DNA of 64,000 nt from positions 103,465,006 to 103,529,005 of the forward strand of contig JAOWCC010000019.1 of NCBI GenBank assembly GCA_030867875.1, given 5' to 3'. This DNA comes from Actinernus sp. WN-2022. Its lineage: Eukaryota; Cnidaria; Anthozoa; Actiniaria; Actinernidae. The notes below the pieces were generated by a model. It saw nothing but the letters and a program-made list of their open reading frames with translations, made no database searches and had not been told where the DNA came from. This document shows positions 1-11,852 of this stretch, piece after piece. Numbering within the stretch: the stretch's first letter is position 1; every line of letters begins with the position of its first letter. The position numbers and the translations under genes are program-made.

Positions 1-699
1 GAACCCCCCCACCCCTTTGGAAATTCCAGCTATGATTATATATAAATAAAACAAACATGATTATGATACAATACTCATGCACGAGATACAAATATTACTA
101 GTATATAAAGCAGTTTTAATTGCGGAATACCTGTTCTTAGTGTTATATGTATGGTGCTCCGCTCGCACGGGAGCGATGAATTATATTTGCAAATGTTTGA
201 TGGTGGAAAGACCGACTTGTATGGCTAAATATTGTATTACACTTGGATAATAATTACCCAAGAGACTGCCAATAGCTTTTATTCCACTTAATTCGGTGCA
301 GAATTGAGTTTTTGCATGCAAAACGCTTGTGAGATTGAGTGAGAGAGAAAAACAAAATGGCCGCTTTCTTGTTTTGTCATCCATCCAGCGATGTCTTGCT
401 CCTCAGGAATTGCTTTGGCTTTAAATGGATTGTCTTGAAAGTACTTTCTAACAAATAAAAGATTTTGAGACAACTTATCTGAATTCTACAGAAGAAACGC
501 AATGATCATTGAAAGACGTCAGTCACGCGGTTACGATTACATGCGTTACCCTCTGGAAAATATAAGCCTTGGTGTAACCCCCTCCCCACTGGAAATTTGC
601 AATTTGGACAGATTGACCCCCTCCCCACCCATCTGGAATTTCCAGTCCCTTCCGTGGGGAGGGGGGGAGGGGGGTATGGATATTTTCTGGAACTACATG
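1..699. other. Intergenic start of window; C/G-tract fold-back
   Basis: No coding exon is recognised. Around 571-630 there are two C-rich tracts (CCCCCTCCCC) and around 655-676 a G-rich tract, so this stretch could fold back on itself. A 34-bp segment at 141-174, containing the short stem GCTCC...GGGAGC, recurs with one mismatch at 5010-5043. The very first bases carry another C-rich 'CCCACCCC...TGGAAATTCC' tract resembling those at 571-640, which suggests a small dispersed repeat. Confidence 0.5.
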
Positions 700-1304
700 T
701 ACACAATGTAATAGAATTCTTAGGTGTCTATATCGATAAACATCTTACTTGGAAACACCACATCAGTCATGTTTGCAAAATAATCTCCAAGTCAGTTGGG
801 ATAATAAAATTATATAGGTATCGCTTTTATTTATCCACAAAAACAAAATTAACTTTGTATTATATATTAGTATATCCTTATATTAGTTACTGTAATAGCT
901 TGGTCATCACGTATGTAAGCAATCTAAATAGAATATTTAATTTACAAAAGCATGCAGCTCATGCACACTATGCTCCTTTATTTGCCCAATTAGATATACT
1001 AGACATTTTTAAAGTCAACTTGTTTCATATAGAAAAGTTTATGTTTTGTTAGTCATAATCAGTTGGTGCCTTCAACTTTTCTCAATTTATTCATACCTGG
1101 CAGTCATGCAAGTACATACATTAACTAAAACTACACTAGATCAGTATCCAATTATCTATCTCATGCCTGCCATATACTAATCTTAAACAGTTTACGTTCC
1201 TATAGCAAGGTCCTAAAATTTGGAATTCCCTGCCAACATATATCACAGGTTCAACCAGTTTTCCTAGTTTTAAGAAACAAATGAATGATTTCTTACTCAA
1301 ATAG
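700..1304 (+). pseudogene. LINE retrotransposon fragment: reverse transcriptase 3' end
   Basis: The translated sequence has the signature of the C-terminal part of a non-LTR retrotransposon reverse transcriptase: FLGVYIDKHLTWKHH near 715-760, then a thumb-like region with YPYISYCNSL. After a break around 1050 another frame gives the typical LINE ending GPKIWNSLPTYI...SFKKQMNDFLLK and a stop at 1302-1304. No N-terminal RT or endonuclease region is present, so this is a 5'-truncated, frame-broken copy. The clade (CR1/L2 versus RTE/Jockey type) cannot be fixed from this piece. Confidence 0.75.
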
Positions 1305-2226
1305 ATAATTACTGAATCAATTACACCACAACCTCTTACTATAAGCCTGATGGTTTCACAAGGTCTCCTCGCCATATATTACATATGTCACTCTATTGTA
1401 TTTGTATTTTCTTCAAAAATATACTGCACAATACCATACAACTGATCAATGAATAAGAAGTCTTTAACATTAAGCCAAACTCAAACTCAAGAGCAAAGCT
1501 GAGAGTGAAAGTGAAACTGAACAGTGTCTTTTCAGGTCATGAATTAAGGTACGGTGAGGTTGAAATCATTGCGTGTTTATATCTGCATTTCTTTGTCGAT
1601 TTGTTGACCTCGTGGCGCTGATAGATTTTGCCATCGGACGGTATTCTTGTTTGAGGTACGTTTCGTAGGTTTTATGCCTCGGTCATAATACATACCAGCG
1701 CAAACACCGTGATCTGTAGGCCAACATGCACTAAAATAATTTTGAGCGTGTTTTTGGCTGTCAGAAATACCCTGGAGAAATAAACACTCGCACAGAATAA
1801 TTTATGATGAGCGAAGCAATATTCAACTCTCAAGGTCAACTTAAACAAGAATCCTCTCACGGCCGAGGTTTTGGTTCGGGAAATTAAAGGCTTCCAACAG
1901 TTCCCTTTATAGTTCTGTAATATAATGAGCAGACCAGTTTTGGGAAGGAGGGTATATATCCAACAGGCATTTCAGTTAATAAATACCTGATATGGACGCG
2001 AGCTGCGATAAATAGCCGCAGGGTAGAATGAACAGTAGAGAAATATATCATATGATAGCTCCATCATAGGTGGACAGGATACAACTTATAATATGGGACA
2101 AATATAAACATATATTTGAGACACTCATCTATTAGTACTCTGAACCTGGAGAACAGCAGACTAAATTGTAAGCGTGCAGTACATTTAATAAGTAGAGGTC
2201 AACTTCTTTAATTTGCATACACGAGA
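1305..2226. other. No gene recognised
   Basis: AT-rich sequence directly after the LINE coding end; the first 150 bases are probably LINE 3' UTR, inferred from position. No coding exon, tRNA or clear repeat structure was seen. Confidence 0.4.
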
Positions 2227-2227
2227 A

Positions 2228-2407
2228 ATATATATACTAGGGGAGCAGAGAATGCATGCATGTCACCGCGCTACCGGCCACTCCTAAAGACTGCTAAATT
2301 CAGCTAATAATTCTTCCCTTCGGTTATTACTAAAAGGATTTCAAATGAAAGTGTATTTCATCTTCAATCTCATGTGGCCCGAGTGAAAGCCCAGATGGGC
2401 TCTTGTT
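2228..2407. repeat. Direct repeat, left copy (about 180 bp)
   Basis: The segment from ATATATACTAGGGGAGCAG to GGGCTCTTGTTA recurs in the same orientation at 3883-4063, with small indels (for example TGCATGCATG against TGAAAG near the start). The two copies bracket a decayed reading-frame region at 2595-3645. That layout would fit short LTRs or a duplicated repeat. No primer-binding site or polypurine tract could be assigned. Confidence 0.7.
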
Positions 2408-2434
2408 ACTCGGGCTGCCTGTGGCAGCACCGAG
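2407..2434. repeat. Short hairpin at edge of direct repeat
   Basis: ACTCGG-GCTGCC-TGT-GGCAGC-ACCGAGT forms a nearly perfect stem-loop. It sits exactly where the left direct repeat stops matching the right copy, so it is present only here. Confidence 0.6.
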
Positions 2435-2594
2435 TCTTAAAATGCAAGTCGTTATTATTATTATTTTTGTTGGGTGTCGCAAAATTTCTGCGCATGCGTT
2501 AAAGGTCAAATTCACACCAATCAGATTGCACTGTGCTGATCACGCAACAATCGCCAGGTTAATTTATTTACATAATTTAATACAGTAAAGCAAG

Positions 2595-3645
2595 ATGGCG
2601 GAGGACCCGCGAGCAACTTTCTCTCTAATTTGGAGTCTCATCTCTCAAATGTAAGCCAGTTTAATGTTATATTTAACTTCACTCGTGCGAAAGCCTTCCA
2701 ACAGGCTCAGGATATTTCAACTGGCGCTATTGTCGGAGCCGAAGGACCGCGTTTTTTACCCAGATGGCCAGTGATTTTATTATACGACACGTACGACGAC
2801 CTGAAGCCAGTGTAGGGCCAGTGCCAGGATCCGGAAAGCTAAAATTCGAAGAAATAGATATTGGAATCTATAAGCCATCGGCTCGCTGTGCTGCATTTAA
2901 AACATCTGAGGAGAGCATCTTATTTTGGGTGAAGGCACTTCAAGACCAATATTATGAGTCTCTTAAAAACTGTCAGAGATTGAAATTTACCGTAAGTTGG
3001 ATCAGAGAGTATTGAGATCAAGTTATTTCGTTCCAGCGAGGATATTGACTTAGCGGAAACGGTACAAGCTGTCGAAGGATTTTACTTATAATCATCCATG
3101 TCTACTTAACAACAGGAATAGTTATGTGCCAAGGCATGGGCAAAGATAGAGTTTCCCAGATTACAGATGAAAGTAGAGAACTTAATGAACGAAGAAACAG
3201 AGGTCACGCGCGACATGCTTGATAACATGAACATGTTCAACACTTTATGTTATTCTAAGAAAACAAAACAAATTACAGAGCCTGCAAGTTCACAAGTCAA
3301 TGAAAAACCCCAAGAGCCTGTAGTTTTGGATCAACATATCCTTGAAACTCCAAAAGCAACATACACAAGAGTCAAATTCAAACCGGAAGAGACGGAATTC
3401 TTTAGATTCTTCACGAGGATAAAAATATTTGTTAGCCCGCAATAAGAACTCTCTCGCTGCTTTAACGACCTTCATTTGTAACATGGAGGCTGACCTAACT
3501 GATATGCGTAATGAATTCTTACTCTCGTCACATCAAAACACGAATCAAGAAACCAAACTCAGTCATTTGGAAGACAAATTAGTACAGCAAGATAATATAT
3601 ACAAGACCGAAATCAAGATGCTGTCATCTCGAATATATTATTGAC
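2595..3645 (+). pseudogene. Decayed reading frames, probably of a retroelement
   Basis: Several short open frames follow each other: ATG at 2595 (MAEDPRATFSLIW...), a frame at 2764-3015 rich in charged residues, one at 3167-3445 beginning MKVENLMNEETEVTRD, and one at 3429-3644 that is Gln/Asn/Leu rich with a coiled-coil look. Stops and frame changes separate them. They lie inside the direct-repeat pair 2228-2407 / 3883-4063. I do not recognise the family. A retroelement accessory or gag-like protein is an inference from the repeat bracket and the decay; a processed host pseudogene is possible. Confidence 0.4.
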
Positions 3646-3882
3646 CTAGAAGTTGAAAATGGATATAATAAAGCTGCATTTTCTGTGCTAAATGACGAGA
3701 GTTTACAATTACCTGACCGACAACCCACTACTAAAGAAAGGGACCATGAAGTACGGTAGTACGGTTAATTCTCGGGTTCAAAACAATGAATATATGCCTG
3801 CTCAAATGCAGTGTGTTAAACGAATAAGTAGTGTTTAAATTAAAAGGTCAACATACGAGAAAAAGAAAACTATTAAATTACA

Positions 3883-4063
3883 TATATACTAGGGGAGCAG
3901 AGAATGAAAGTCACCGCGCTACCGGCCACTCCTAAAGACTGCTAAATTCAGCTAATAATTCTTCTCTTTGGTTAATATTAGAGGATAAGAGGATTTCAAA
4001 TGAAAGTGTATTTCATCTTCAATCTAATGTGGCCCGAGTGAAAGCCCAGATGGGCTCTTGTTA
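3883..4063. repeat. Direct repeat, right copy (about 180 bp)
   Basis: This is the second copy of the segment at 2228-2407, about 1.66 kb away in the same orientation. The shared part includes the CGCGCTACCGGCCACTCC block and ends at GGGCTCTTGTTA. Confidence 0.7.
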
Positions 4064-5335
4064 TATTAAATGTGTCGATCAACAGTGCGTAAACTCAAAA
4101 TGTTTCACTCAAATCATAAAGTATTTTCTGCCGGTTTTTGCCTTTTCCCTCAGCTTTCATTATCAATGAAATATGTGACAAAATAATATACAGTGTATTC
4201 AATGCCATGCCAAATTATGTTTACATGAAAATCTCGGCTAAAACTTAGATTTTGAGATACTTTCAATATTATTGTGAAAAGTGTAATTTGCACTTGTCTG
4301 TCTGTCTGGTCCTCCACTGAAATCAACTTCTAGTGTCACCAGTGGGTTGCAGGACACAATCATGAAAGAATCATGAGACTTTAGTTTCATCCCTTTCAAT
4401 TTTTCTCTCAGAACTTTGTGCCTCATGCATGCTGTGAGCATGGATTCTTAGAGTGGGCACTCATAATACAGTACAGTGGTACTAATATATATAAAAAATT
4501 ATATACATGTAGGCAAGCCTACGGGCAGAGCTCCCAATAATTAAATACGAAGAAATACACACATATATACGTAATGGCAATTAATTTACGAAAATAAAAA
4601 GTGCATGTGCAGTTGAGATGCATGCGCATATGTAACGGGAAATGTAATGCGTGCATGCACACGTAATTATGAAAAAAATAATTATGCATGTGCAGATGGA
4701 TCAATTGCACGCGCATATGTAACGGAAAAGGTGATGGCATACAACAGAAAGAACATGACGCGATGAGTGCACGTGAAGATGTAACAGAAATTAAAGTTGG
4801 AAATTGAATGTTTTACGCATTACGGCAAAAAAATTACACTCACTGATCATTGAGAAAATCACAGAAACCCTTAAACGGAGGATCGAATGTAAAGGACAGG
4901 AAGGCGTTAAAAGCCATACCAAATTGAGCTTGAAAACCTTACGTGTTCCACATGCTGGTGCACGGGCAGGTGAGCGGGCGGGCAAAACATGTCGCTAAAA
5001 TTTTGCTCATGTTATATGTATGGTGCGCCGCTCGCACGGGAGCTACATTACAAAACAACCTGGTACTGATGCACACATGTTATTATTCTGCTTCCTGTGT
5101 TCTAAATCTCATTAATTATTCATAAGGGTACTAGCCAATCCTGTGCTCTGAATGGTACCACATGATGGCCTCTATATATATACCCCAATACAGTCCTGAT
5201 TAGATATTCAGTCCATACTATGACAATAATTATTACTAGTTCTTGTGGATACAGAACTTATTAATAAAACATCAGTGTATGAACTCCTCTATATACACCC
5301 TTCTTTTAATGTCTGTTTTACTCATTGTTTTACAG
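4064..5335. other. No gene recognised; upstream region of CYBA exons
   Basis: This stretch may be part of CYBA intron 1 or its upstream flank. It holds a purine/pyrimidine-alternating stretch (4555-4720) with repeated 'GCATGTGCAGNTGNAT' and 'GCGCATATGTAACGG' motifs, and the 34-bp repeat at 5010-5043. No exon with the expected p22phox N-terminus (a W-x2-W-A-N type motif) was seen. Confidence 0.5.
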
Positions 5336-5405
5336 TGTTAGTTATGGGCGGCATTCTTGGTGTTGCTGGCCAATTCAAGAAATATGAGTTTGGAGCTTAT
5401 TCCAT
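5336..5405 (+). CDS. CYBA: CYBA (p22phox), exon 2
   Basis: p22phox is the small integral-membrane subunit of flavocytochrome b558. It stabilises NOX catalytic subunits (NOX1-4 in vertebrates) in the membrane and docks the organiser p47phox through a C-terminal proline-rich tail. This exon encodes LVMGGILGVAGQFKKYEFGA, matching the start of the vertebrate transmembrane region (GGI-x-ATAG...FGAYS). It is bounded by TTTTACAG|TG and AT|GTATCC, entering with one base of a codon already used and leaving two. Recognised downstream exons are 7089-7166, 11402-11485 and 12407-12653. Together they give about 159 residues; the vertebrate protein has about 195, of which about 19 come from exon 1. Exon 1 with the ATG was not found upstream, so the CDS is incomplete here. 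Confidence 0.88.
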
Positions 5406-5464
5406 GTATCCTTTTAAATCAAACCTAAATGTAATTTAGACATGGTTAAATATCCAGCGACTAT

Positions 5465-5716
5465 TGGGGGCCCTGCCGTGTGCTCATGGGGTCCTGGGTT
5501 GGTTTCCCCCCAGGACTTTTAGTGGTTGCCATTGCTTGTGGTTTGAAGTTCGTTGCCAGTTGCACATCGCTGTGCTCGCTTGCAGCTTTCCCTCCCTCCC
5601 CTTTCGTCCACTAATGTGTGACCCAGTGCTCTCCAGGGGCTGTTTGATTGCCCTTAATTTCCTGGTGACTAAGCTCTCAAGCACTGCCTTGCACAGTTCT
5701 GGGCATAGTCCTCGTC
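5465..5716. repeat. Possible SINE-like or repeat segment in CYBA intron
   Basis: This GC-richer stretch (GGGGGCCCTGCCGTGTGCTC..., GGTCCTGGGTTGG) contrasts with the AT-rich intron around it and ends where the CCAAT tandem repeats begin. GGTTGG-TTTCC is only a weak B-box-like match, so a tRNA origin is a guess. Confidence 0.25.
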
Positions 5717-5995
5717 ACTAGCCAATCACAGGAGCAAGTGAAAATGCAATGAGCCAATCATGAACCAATGTAATTACGTACATGTATGTAGCCAATCACA
5801 TGTACAGGGGAAGTGAAAATGTAATGAGCCAATCACAAACCAAAGTAATTATATCTAGCCAATCACAGAAGCAAGTTAAAATGCAATGAGCCAATCATGA
5901 ACCAATGTAATTACATTTAGCCAATCACAGAAGCAATTGAAAATGCAAAGAGGCAATCACAAACCAAAGTAATTCATTGGTTTTACTTGAACCAA
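5717..5995 (+). repeat. Tandem repeat of about 65 bp rich in CCAAT boxes
   Basis: Four degenerate units each begin near AGCCAATCACA (about 5720, 5790, 5857, 5919) and contain AATGAGCCAATCA and AACCAATGTAATTA. The array therefore carries about a dozen CCAAT pentamers on one strand. It lies in the intron between CYBA exons at 5405 and 7089. CCAAT is the core motif bound by NF-Y, but no evidence of function is visible and a mobile-element origin is as likely. Confidence 0.75.
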
Positions 5996-7088
5996 TCACC
6001 ATTAATTTTAGGAAAAGTATTAAAACACAAAAAATTATCGTCAATAACTGTCTCTAAATCATTTTTTTTGTCTCTAAATCATTTTTTTTGCATGATTGTG
6101 TTTGGTTTTATTTTTATTTTTTGTAGTTGATTGGCTGATACATTGTAATTACAAAACATTTCCTATTATTCCCTCGAGTCCCTGAATAATATACTACAGC
6201 AACATTTTGCGGTGACGGGTCCAGGCCCACAACGTCCAATAATTATTATTATTACCACCAACGTATATATAATAATTATTACACACTTGATTTAAGTACT
6301 TACTTGAAGTACCTATATATGTAAGGAACTAAGCCCAGAACATCCAATATAAAGTATATAAAGTAATATATATATTTTATTATATAAACTGATGTGTAAT
6401 ACACATGGAATGAACTAATATGCTTGAATATACATGTATATAACCTAGACTTGCCTGGCAGTTAATCATAAGTAATTATCGTAAATTTAATTGTCACTGT
6501 TCATGAGCCAGAACCACAATGAAACTGACTTTGTCCCTTTACAGTTATATAACCCTAATTATCATAATACTGGCTCCCAGGCCCTCTCGTCCACATAGGA
6601 AATTATTTCCCTTTCCACTACCAATTCATACATTCATTGTCCGTTACAAGAGAAATCCATTTCTCACAGCCAGTATTGAAAAGTTAAGCAAATGCAAAAA
6701 CAAAGCAATACATACATGTATACTGAGTTCTGTTTTGATCTATGATGACTTACACAAAGTCAAGTACAATGTATGTAATTACTAAATAGATTTAAGATAT
6801 ATACATTTATAGACATGACTAGCTGTGCTATAATTCAGTACTTTATATACATTGTAGTTAAGTTGGACCTCTAGCTGTGATATAGTTGCAGACTCTGGTG
6901 AATCTTTCATATATAACTAACTGTATTATTTTGTAACCTCTTGCAAGAAGACACCTCTTGTAAGTTGATTCCAACACTATTTAAAGCGAGAGTCCTTTAG
7001 ACTCTCATTATGACAATTGTAACAACAACAGTAACTTTACTCTTGTTATAAATGAGATATTCTTGTTGGCCCTTAACTTCCTGTTCAG
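5996..7088. other. CYBA intron sequence, no further gene
   Basis: AT-rich intronic DNA with simple TA-rich tracts near 6240-6420 and a short direct repeat of GTCTCTAAATCATTTTTTTT at 6049-6089. No coding potential is seen. Confidence 0.5.
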
Positions 7089-7166
7089 AGCTCTAGGGAT
7101 ATTGGTTTTGTTTGTGGAGTATCCTAGAGGGAAGAGAAAACAAGGAAGGAAAACTGTTGAACGAAG
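7089..7166 (+). CDS. CYBA: CYBA (p22phox), exon 3
   Basis: This exon encodes ALGILVLFVEYPRGKRKQGR followed by KTVERR. It matches the conserved p22phox segment V-x4-LLEYPRGKRKKG...MERW, the second membrane segment followed by a basic loop. Boundaries are CTGTTCAG|AG and GAAG|GTGAGT. The first base completes the Ile codon begun in the previous exon and two bases are left over, so phases agree on both sides. Confidence 0.9.
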
Positions 7167-9119
7167 GTGAGTCACCTTGGGAAAAAATGAACTTCAGAAG
7201 TCAACGTAATAGTTAAGTGTGCTTGTTGAATTTGTATACAATATACATTATGTTGCAGGGTATTCTAAGGTACATGTACATGTAGTAACAATCACTCATG
7301 ATTGTAAACTGCACAGCAGCACATTGCGACAGTAGCAGTACAGTCTGTATCACAAAAATACCATTGTAAAGTGCATTTGTTTTTTGTATTTATCATAAGG
7401 ACATCCCAATAAAATGTTTCATATACCATTGCCCAACCAACCCATTTTTTTTTGGGGGGGGGGAGCAAAAACTGATAGAATAGAAACTTATTTAGACACA
7501 GTAGTTTTAACAGTACGGTAACTAAGACTGGTTTACATTATTAAAAGCCGTGTATAAAAATCTATACATCAACATTAAATTTTATTTTTATATTCCATTA
7601 AAATATGCCAAAAAGACCAATGTCGGTCTTTTAGCATCCGTGTACGATATATTAATCTATAGTAATTGTAAGAGAATAAATTATAAGGTGTCAAAGAAGC
7701 AGGGAGGTAGACCATTTAGCTTAGTTTTAAATGTATTTAACGATTTGCAAGGTTTGAGACCAACCCAATTTTTTGGAAAAGTATATAAAAAAAAGATTGA
7801 AGAATATATATATTTTTAACTAGACCTCTTTTCCAAGCTCTCTACATAAGTTTCGTGCCTTTCTCATGCAATTTGTCAATCCACAACTAGTTGAGGAAAA
7901 AGTAGTCAAGGAATACATGATTGAACATTTTTACTTCAAGCCAACTTGGTTCCAGTTTTTTTTAGCAACTGCATGACCAACCCACCATCACAAGCCAGAG
8001 GGCAATGGTAAACAAAACATTTTATTTAAAAAAAAGTGGCTTGCAAAAGAGGCTTGTGGCTCAAAATATGGCTTGTGGCTTGCAGGTTTGCTTATGGTCA
8101 TTACAAAAAAGTAACATGTAATGCTGCACCCCCAACTTTGAGGCATTTTTAAAATGTTACTTTCAAAATCTGTACAAAAAGTCATGTATGTACATTATCT
8201 TACTTAATTATTTTACTTTAATTATTTTACTGCTATGCAAAAAGGGCCCAGATGGCATCCAAGTTTTTTGTTAATAATTCATATAATGGTGTCTGTAATA
8301 TAACATGTTGAATAAATAATATTTTGTTATTCTTAACATGGAGCACTACATTTCACACTACATTTCAAATTAAATACATGGGCCACGGCAAGCAAAAAGG
8401 GACCTCATGACATACTGTGTATTACATCATTTCGAGAAAAATGTGTGAAAACAAATCACTTTGAATTAGTAGAGCAAGCGGTTCACAGGCTACCAAAGAA
8501 TCAGTAGAATCGAAATTACTTCCACAGATCTGTTTGAATCAGATAAAAAAAGAAAGAAAAGTGGAAGAGTAATTAATATTAGTAACATGTTTTCATTCAT
8601 TAAAAAGACATTTTATAAGAAGTGGCTTTTCAAAATAATGAAGAATAAATTTTGTATAAAGAGACTTCAAACTGGCTTGTCAACAGTGCAACCGCTGGTT
8701 TGAGTGTCTGCCGTTGTTCAACTTTGTGAAACAACTGTAATGGAGGCTTTGATCTGTGTACTAGATGAGAGAAATCTTATGATGAAGACATTGTTGGACT
8801 GACAGAGCATCTTGGACGAAATTTTTTAAATGAGTTTGAGAATTGATGTGAGTCGGATTGTGAATGGAAGCCTTGAGGAAGTTTTCGTGATCTAGAGCTG
8901 TAGTTTTTCAAGCTGCTTAACTCGAAACAAATTTTAACATTTTCCTCTACTATTAATTTGCAAGCTACATAATGACTCCTGTAGAGATAAGATCATGCGA
9001 TCGCTATGAATATTACATCTAGCTCATGTTTTTTTCTTTTCAAGGGTGATCAAATGTCAACAAAATGAGAATGGTTGTTCGAGTAGCAACTTTTGAACAG
9101 CAATTGTTTTCTACTTTAA
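7167..9119. other. CYBA intron (first part), no gene
   Basis: AT-rich intron sequence with a poly-T/poly-G tract at 7446-7463. A repeated GGCTTGTGGCT / GGCTTGCA motif occurs at 8036-8092. No supported coding exon was found. Confidence 0.5.
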
Positions 9120-10430
9120 AGGCCTATTGACATTATTATTTAAATCGGCCGTTGCTAGGGAAAGTTTGCAGCCTCGTAAAACCTGGAAAATTAAAGAGTG
9201 GGCAATAATTTTTGTCAAGGTGACTTCTAGGGTAAAGTCTTGTGGTCTGATGACGTCATCAAGTGACATCATGATGCCGTCATCAAAATCAGAAAATTTC
9301 TAAACTCCAAGGATTTTTGATCTAATAGTAATTTATGAATATTTTCCGAACCTACGAATTAAGCCGCATAAAACCGAGCCATTACGACAAAAAATGAAGA
9401 TTTTACAACACTTTTCAGTCCAATTTAAAGCTTTTTTGGCTAATGAAAAGCCATAACTGGAAATGAAGAAATTAACGCATGCGCAAAAGTGCCTGTTTTG
9501 TGGTCGTGAAATAGTTGCAGAACTGTTGTTGCAGTAAAGTCTACAATAATTGGTCGAAGAGGATGTGCATTTTCTCCTATTTCCTCCGACAATGGCCAGT
9601 TTTGGGGATTGGCTGAATACTCCAGTCTACAATGAGCTAGCTTGATTGTCTGCAATGAGCTTCAGACTGTGTGGAGCACATGCCAGGAACCCATTTTGCA
9701 GCAAACCGAAGAGCCAATAGAAATCAAGCTAAAATTAGGCATTCACAACAGTTTGTTTTCCAACATCAAAAATACTGTTTTAAGGATGAAAACTGACCTG
9801 TATTTTAATTAGTTGCAGGCGAGGTTCAATCATAACTTTACCAGGAACCCGAAAGCATTATCTGGATACAAAAGTGTGCATGTTTGTGGAAGATTTGAGT
9901 TCAAAACCTGCTGGTCGAAAATCACTTGACTTCTTGAGTGGCCATACTTTTTCTTCGTGTTTTTTAGAAGCGGTCTGCCATGTTCTCGCTGGAAGCAGCC
10001 ATTTCAGCTTCTATATCTTTGACAACTATAGACACTATTTACTAGATGTTATTTCAATCTATCAACAGCAGGAAGAACTCGGCTACATCTGAGAGTCCAA
10101 TACAAGTTTGCTTTCCCATTCATCAGCAATTTCCTGACTGATTTCACTCATCACTGTGTTGGCGGCACTGTACGCTTGCCGTTACTTTTTTGCTCGGTAC
10201 AAATTATTAATTATTTCCCTTTTTCTAGATTCAAGTACATTTAGGCACCTTTCAAGTCCTGAACGATTCCTTCAATATTATCGGATTGAGTTTCTTGTCA
10301 AGTATTTCTTTCACACGATAAACCAAGCTTTTCATTTTCCAGCGACATTCGCACCCGCCACGGCTTGCTTCGACTTTTGAACACTTTACTTGATCATTCA
10401 TTCATAAAAACCTTTCAGGTAAACCACGAG
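9120..10430 (+). repeat. Dispersed repeat, copy 1 (about 1.3 kb)
   Basis: Blocks along this stretch recur in the same order at 46455-48370: the ATTGACATTATTATTTAAAT start, GTTGCTAGGGAAA, CATCAAGTGAC, ACGCATGCGCAA, TTCACACGATA, CATTTTCCAGCGACATT, GAACACTTT and AAAACCTTTCAGGT. It sits in a CYBA intron. The open frames at 9874-10092 and 10156-10380 lie within the repeat and are not conserved as frames in the other copy, so they are not called genes. Confidence 0.75.
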
Positions 10431-11401
10431 TAAAATTTAATGTAAACATGTGTAAGTATTAAAACTATCGGGTGGCCGAACACGCATAAAACTAGCCTGA
10501 GAATACAGGCAACTCATATCTCCCGAGTCGGCTTCAGTTCTCAGCCTAACAAAAACCGGAAGTCAATTTAATCGCATCTGCAACGGAATATGTCAATTTG
10601 CCCTTAAGAACTGATTTATTTGCAAATCATGCTTTCCCTTATCTAAATCAGTTGTCCAACTGTTCCAAACTGCCATTAACTCAAAATTGGCAAAATATGT
10701 CATAAGGTCGCTTTGCGTGGCCCACATGTCAGTTTCAAGAAATTGACAACAAACATCAGATGTATGTGATTTTCATGTATTTTTAACATGCCGTTTACAA
10801 ATTAATGACCATCATTATTAGGAATCCCATCGTAGGGGATGAATTTGATAATTGTATGACATTCATTTAAATATAACCTGCCTGCAGCCATTAAAGAGTA
10901 AAAAATAAATATGACGATCATTTTCTGCAGTCATTATGCCCCTGGCAGCTCAAAATGTACATGTATATGATTTTAGCAATAGTACAAGTTATATCATCTT
11001 AAAAATAATGGTCTGATGATCAGCATGATAGGCAATCATAATATTTGCATCTGTCAATTTCATGAAATCAACACTTACATGTTAGCAGCACAATGTGGTG
11101 TGCCACAGATTCTAACAATATCATGTGTTGTGCTGAATAGCTTTATTTTATCTATTTTCTTCTATTGTATAACGTAACTTGAACTGTACTTGTCAATTTT
11201 AGGATAGGCAGTAGTTAACTCAAAAGCTCTGTGCTACTGTAACCACTGCACAATCTCATTTTCTTCCTCTAAAGTTGTTTGTATTTGTTATTTCTTTTCC
11301 TTTTTTATGTACATGTGTATATTATACATGTAGTCATCTTTTGAACAATTTCAAAATATATTTCCATTTTACTTAATCGTGACGTCTATTACCCTTTACA
11401 G
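10431..11401. other. CYBA intron (last part), no gene
   Basis: No coding potential is seen. The stretch ends in the splice acceptor ACCCTTTACAG at 11391-11401. Confidence 0.5.
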
Positions 11402-11485
11402 ATATCAAAGAGTTTTAACTCACTTTGTCCATACTCTTGGTGTGTTTGGCAGGAATTATTATGTGCGGTTTGTCATCTACCTCCT
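11402..11485 (+). CDS. CYBA: CYBA (p22phox), exon 4
   Basis: This exon encodes YQRVLTHFVHTLGVFGRNYY followed by VRFVIYLL. It matches the p22phox block ending in LFGPFTRNYYVRAVLHLLL; the invariant-looking RNYYVR is intact. Boundaries are TTTACAG|AT and CT|GTAAGT. Entry and exit phases fit exons 3 and 5. Confidence 0.92.
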
Positions 11486-11639
11486 GTAAGTAGATACCTA
11501 TATACATGTATAGCTAACTTGTGTAGTTATTATATGCCTTTAATACTATTGTTCAGCATTTCAAAGCTAATACATTTAAACTTATAATAATAACAGATTA
11601 ATATCAGTGGCATACATATCCAAGTGGTGGCTCTTCATC

Positions 11640-11852
11640 CACTAATGGGTCTACGATTTAACGTCCTTATATCCGAGAAGACGTGAAGGTCTAACCCTTT
11701 GCAGCTAAATGAATTGTGAACGAAATTGTTTCACAAAGGCAGCACCTTCTACTCGGTTATTTTACGACCCAGAGTGTTGGTCCGGCCAGGGTTTGAATCC
11801 ACAACCTCCTGCACAACAGACCGGCGCTTAACCACTGAGCTAACGGGGAGGC
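11640..11852 (-). repeat. tRNA-derived SINE
   Basis: Read on the minus strand from about 11852, the sequence starts like a tRNA: A-box TAGCTCAGTGG, then a B-box-like GATTCAAACC about 45 bases downstream, with an acceptor-like CTCCCCGT start. The 3' part (to about 11640) is unrelated to tRNA. RNA polymerase III promoter boxes plus a non-tRNA tail are the hallmark of SINEs. It lies in the last CYBA intron. The cloverleaf is imperfect, so it is not called a functional tRNA. Confidence 0.7.

Noticed and set aside
2595..2652. ATG exon MAEDPRATFSLIWSLISQ as CYBA exon 1
   Set aside because: The donor after it leaves two bases while exon 2 needs one, and the residues do not match the p22phox N-terminus.
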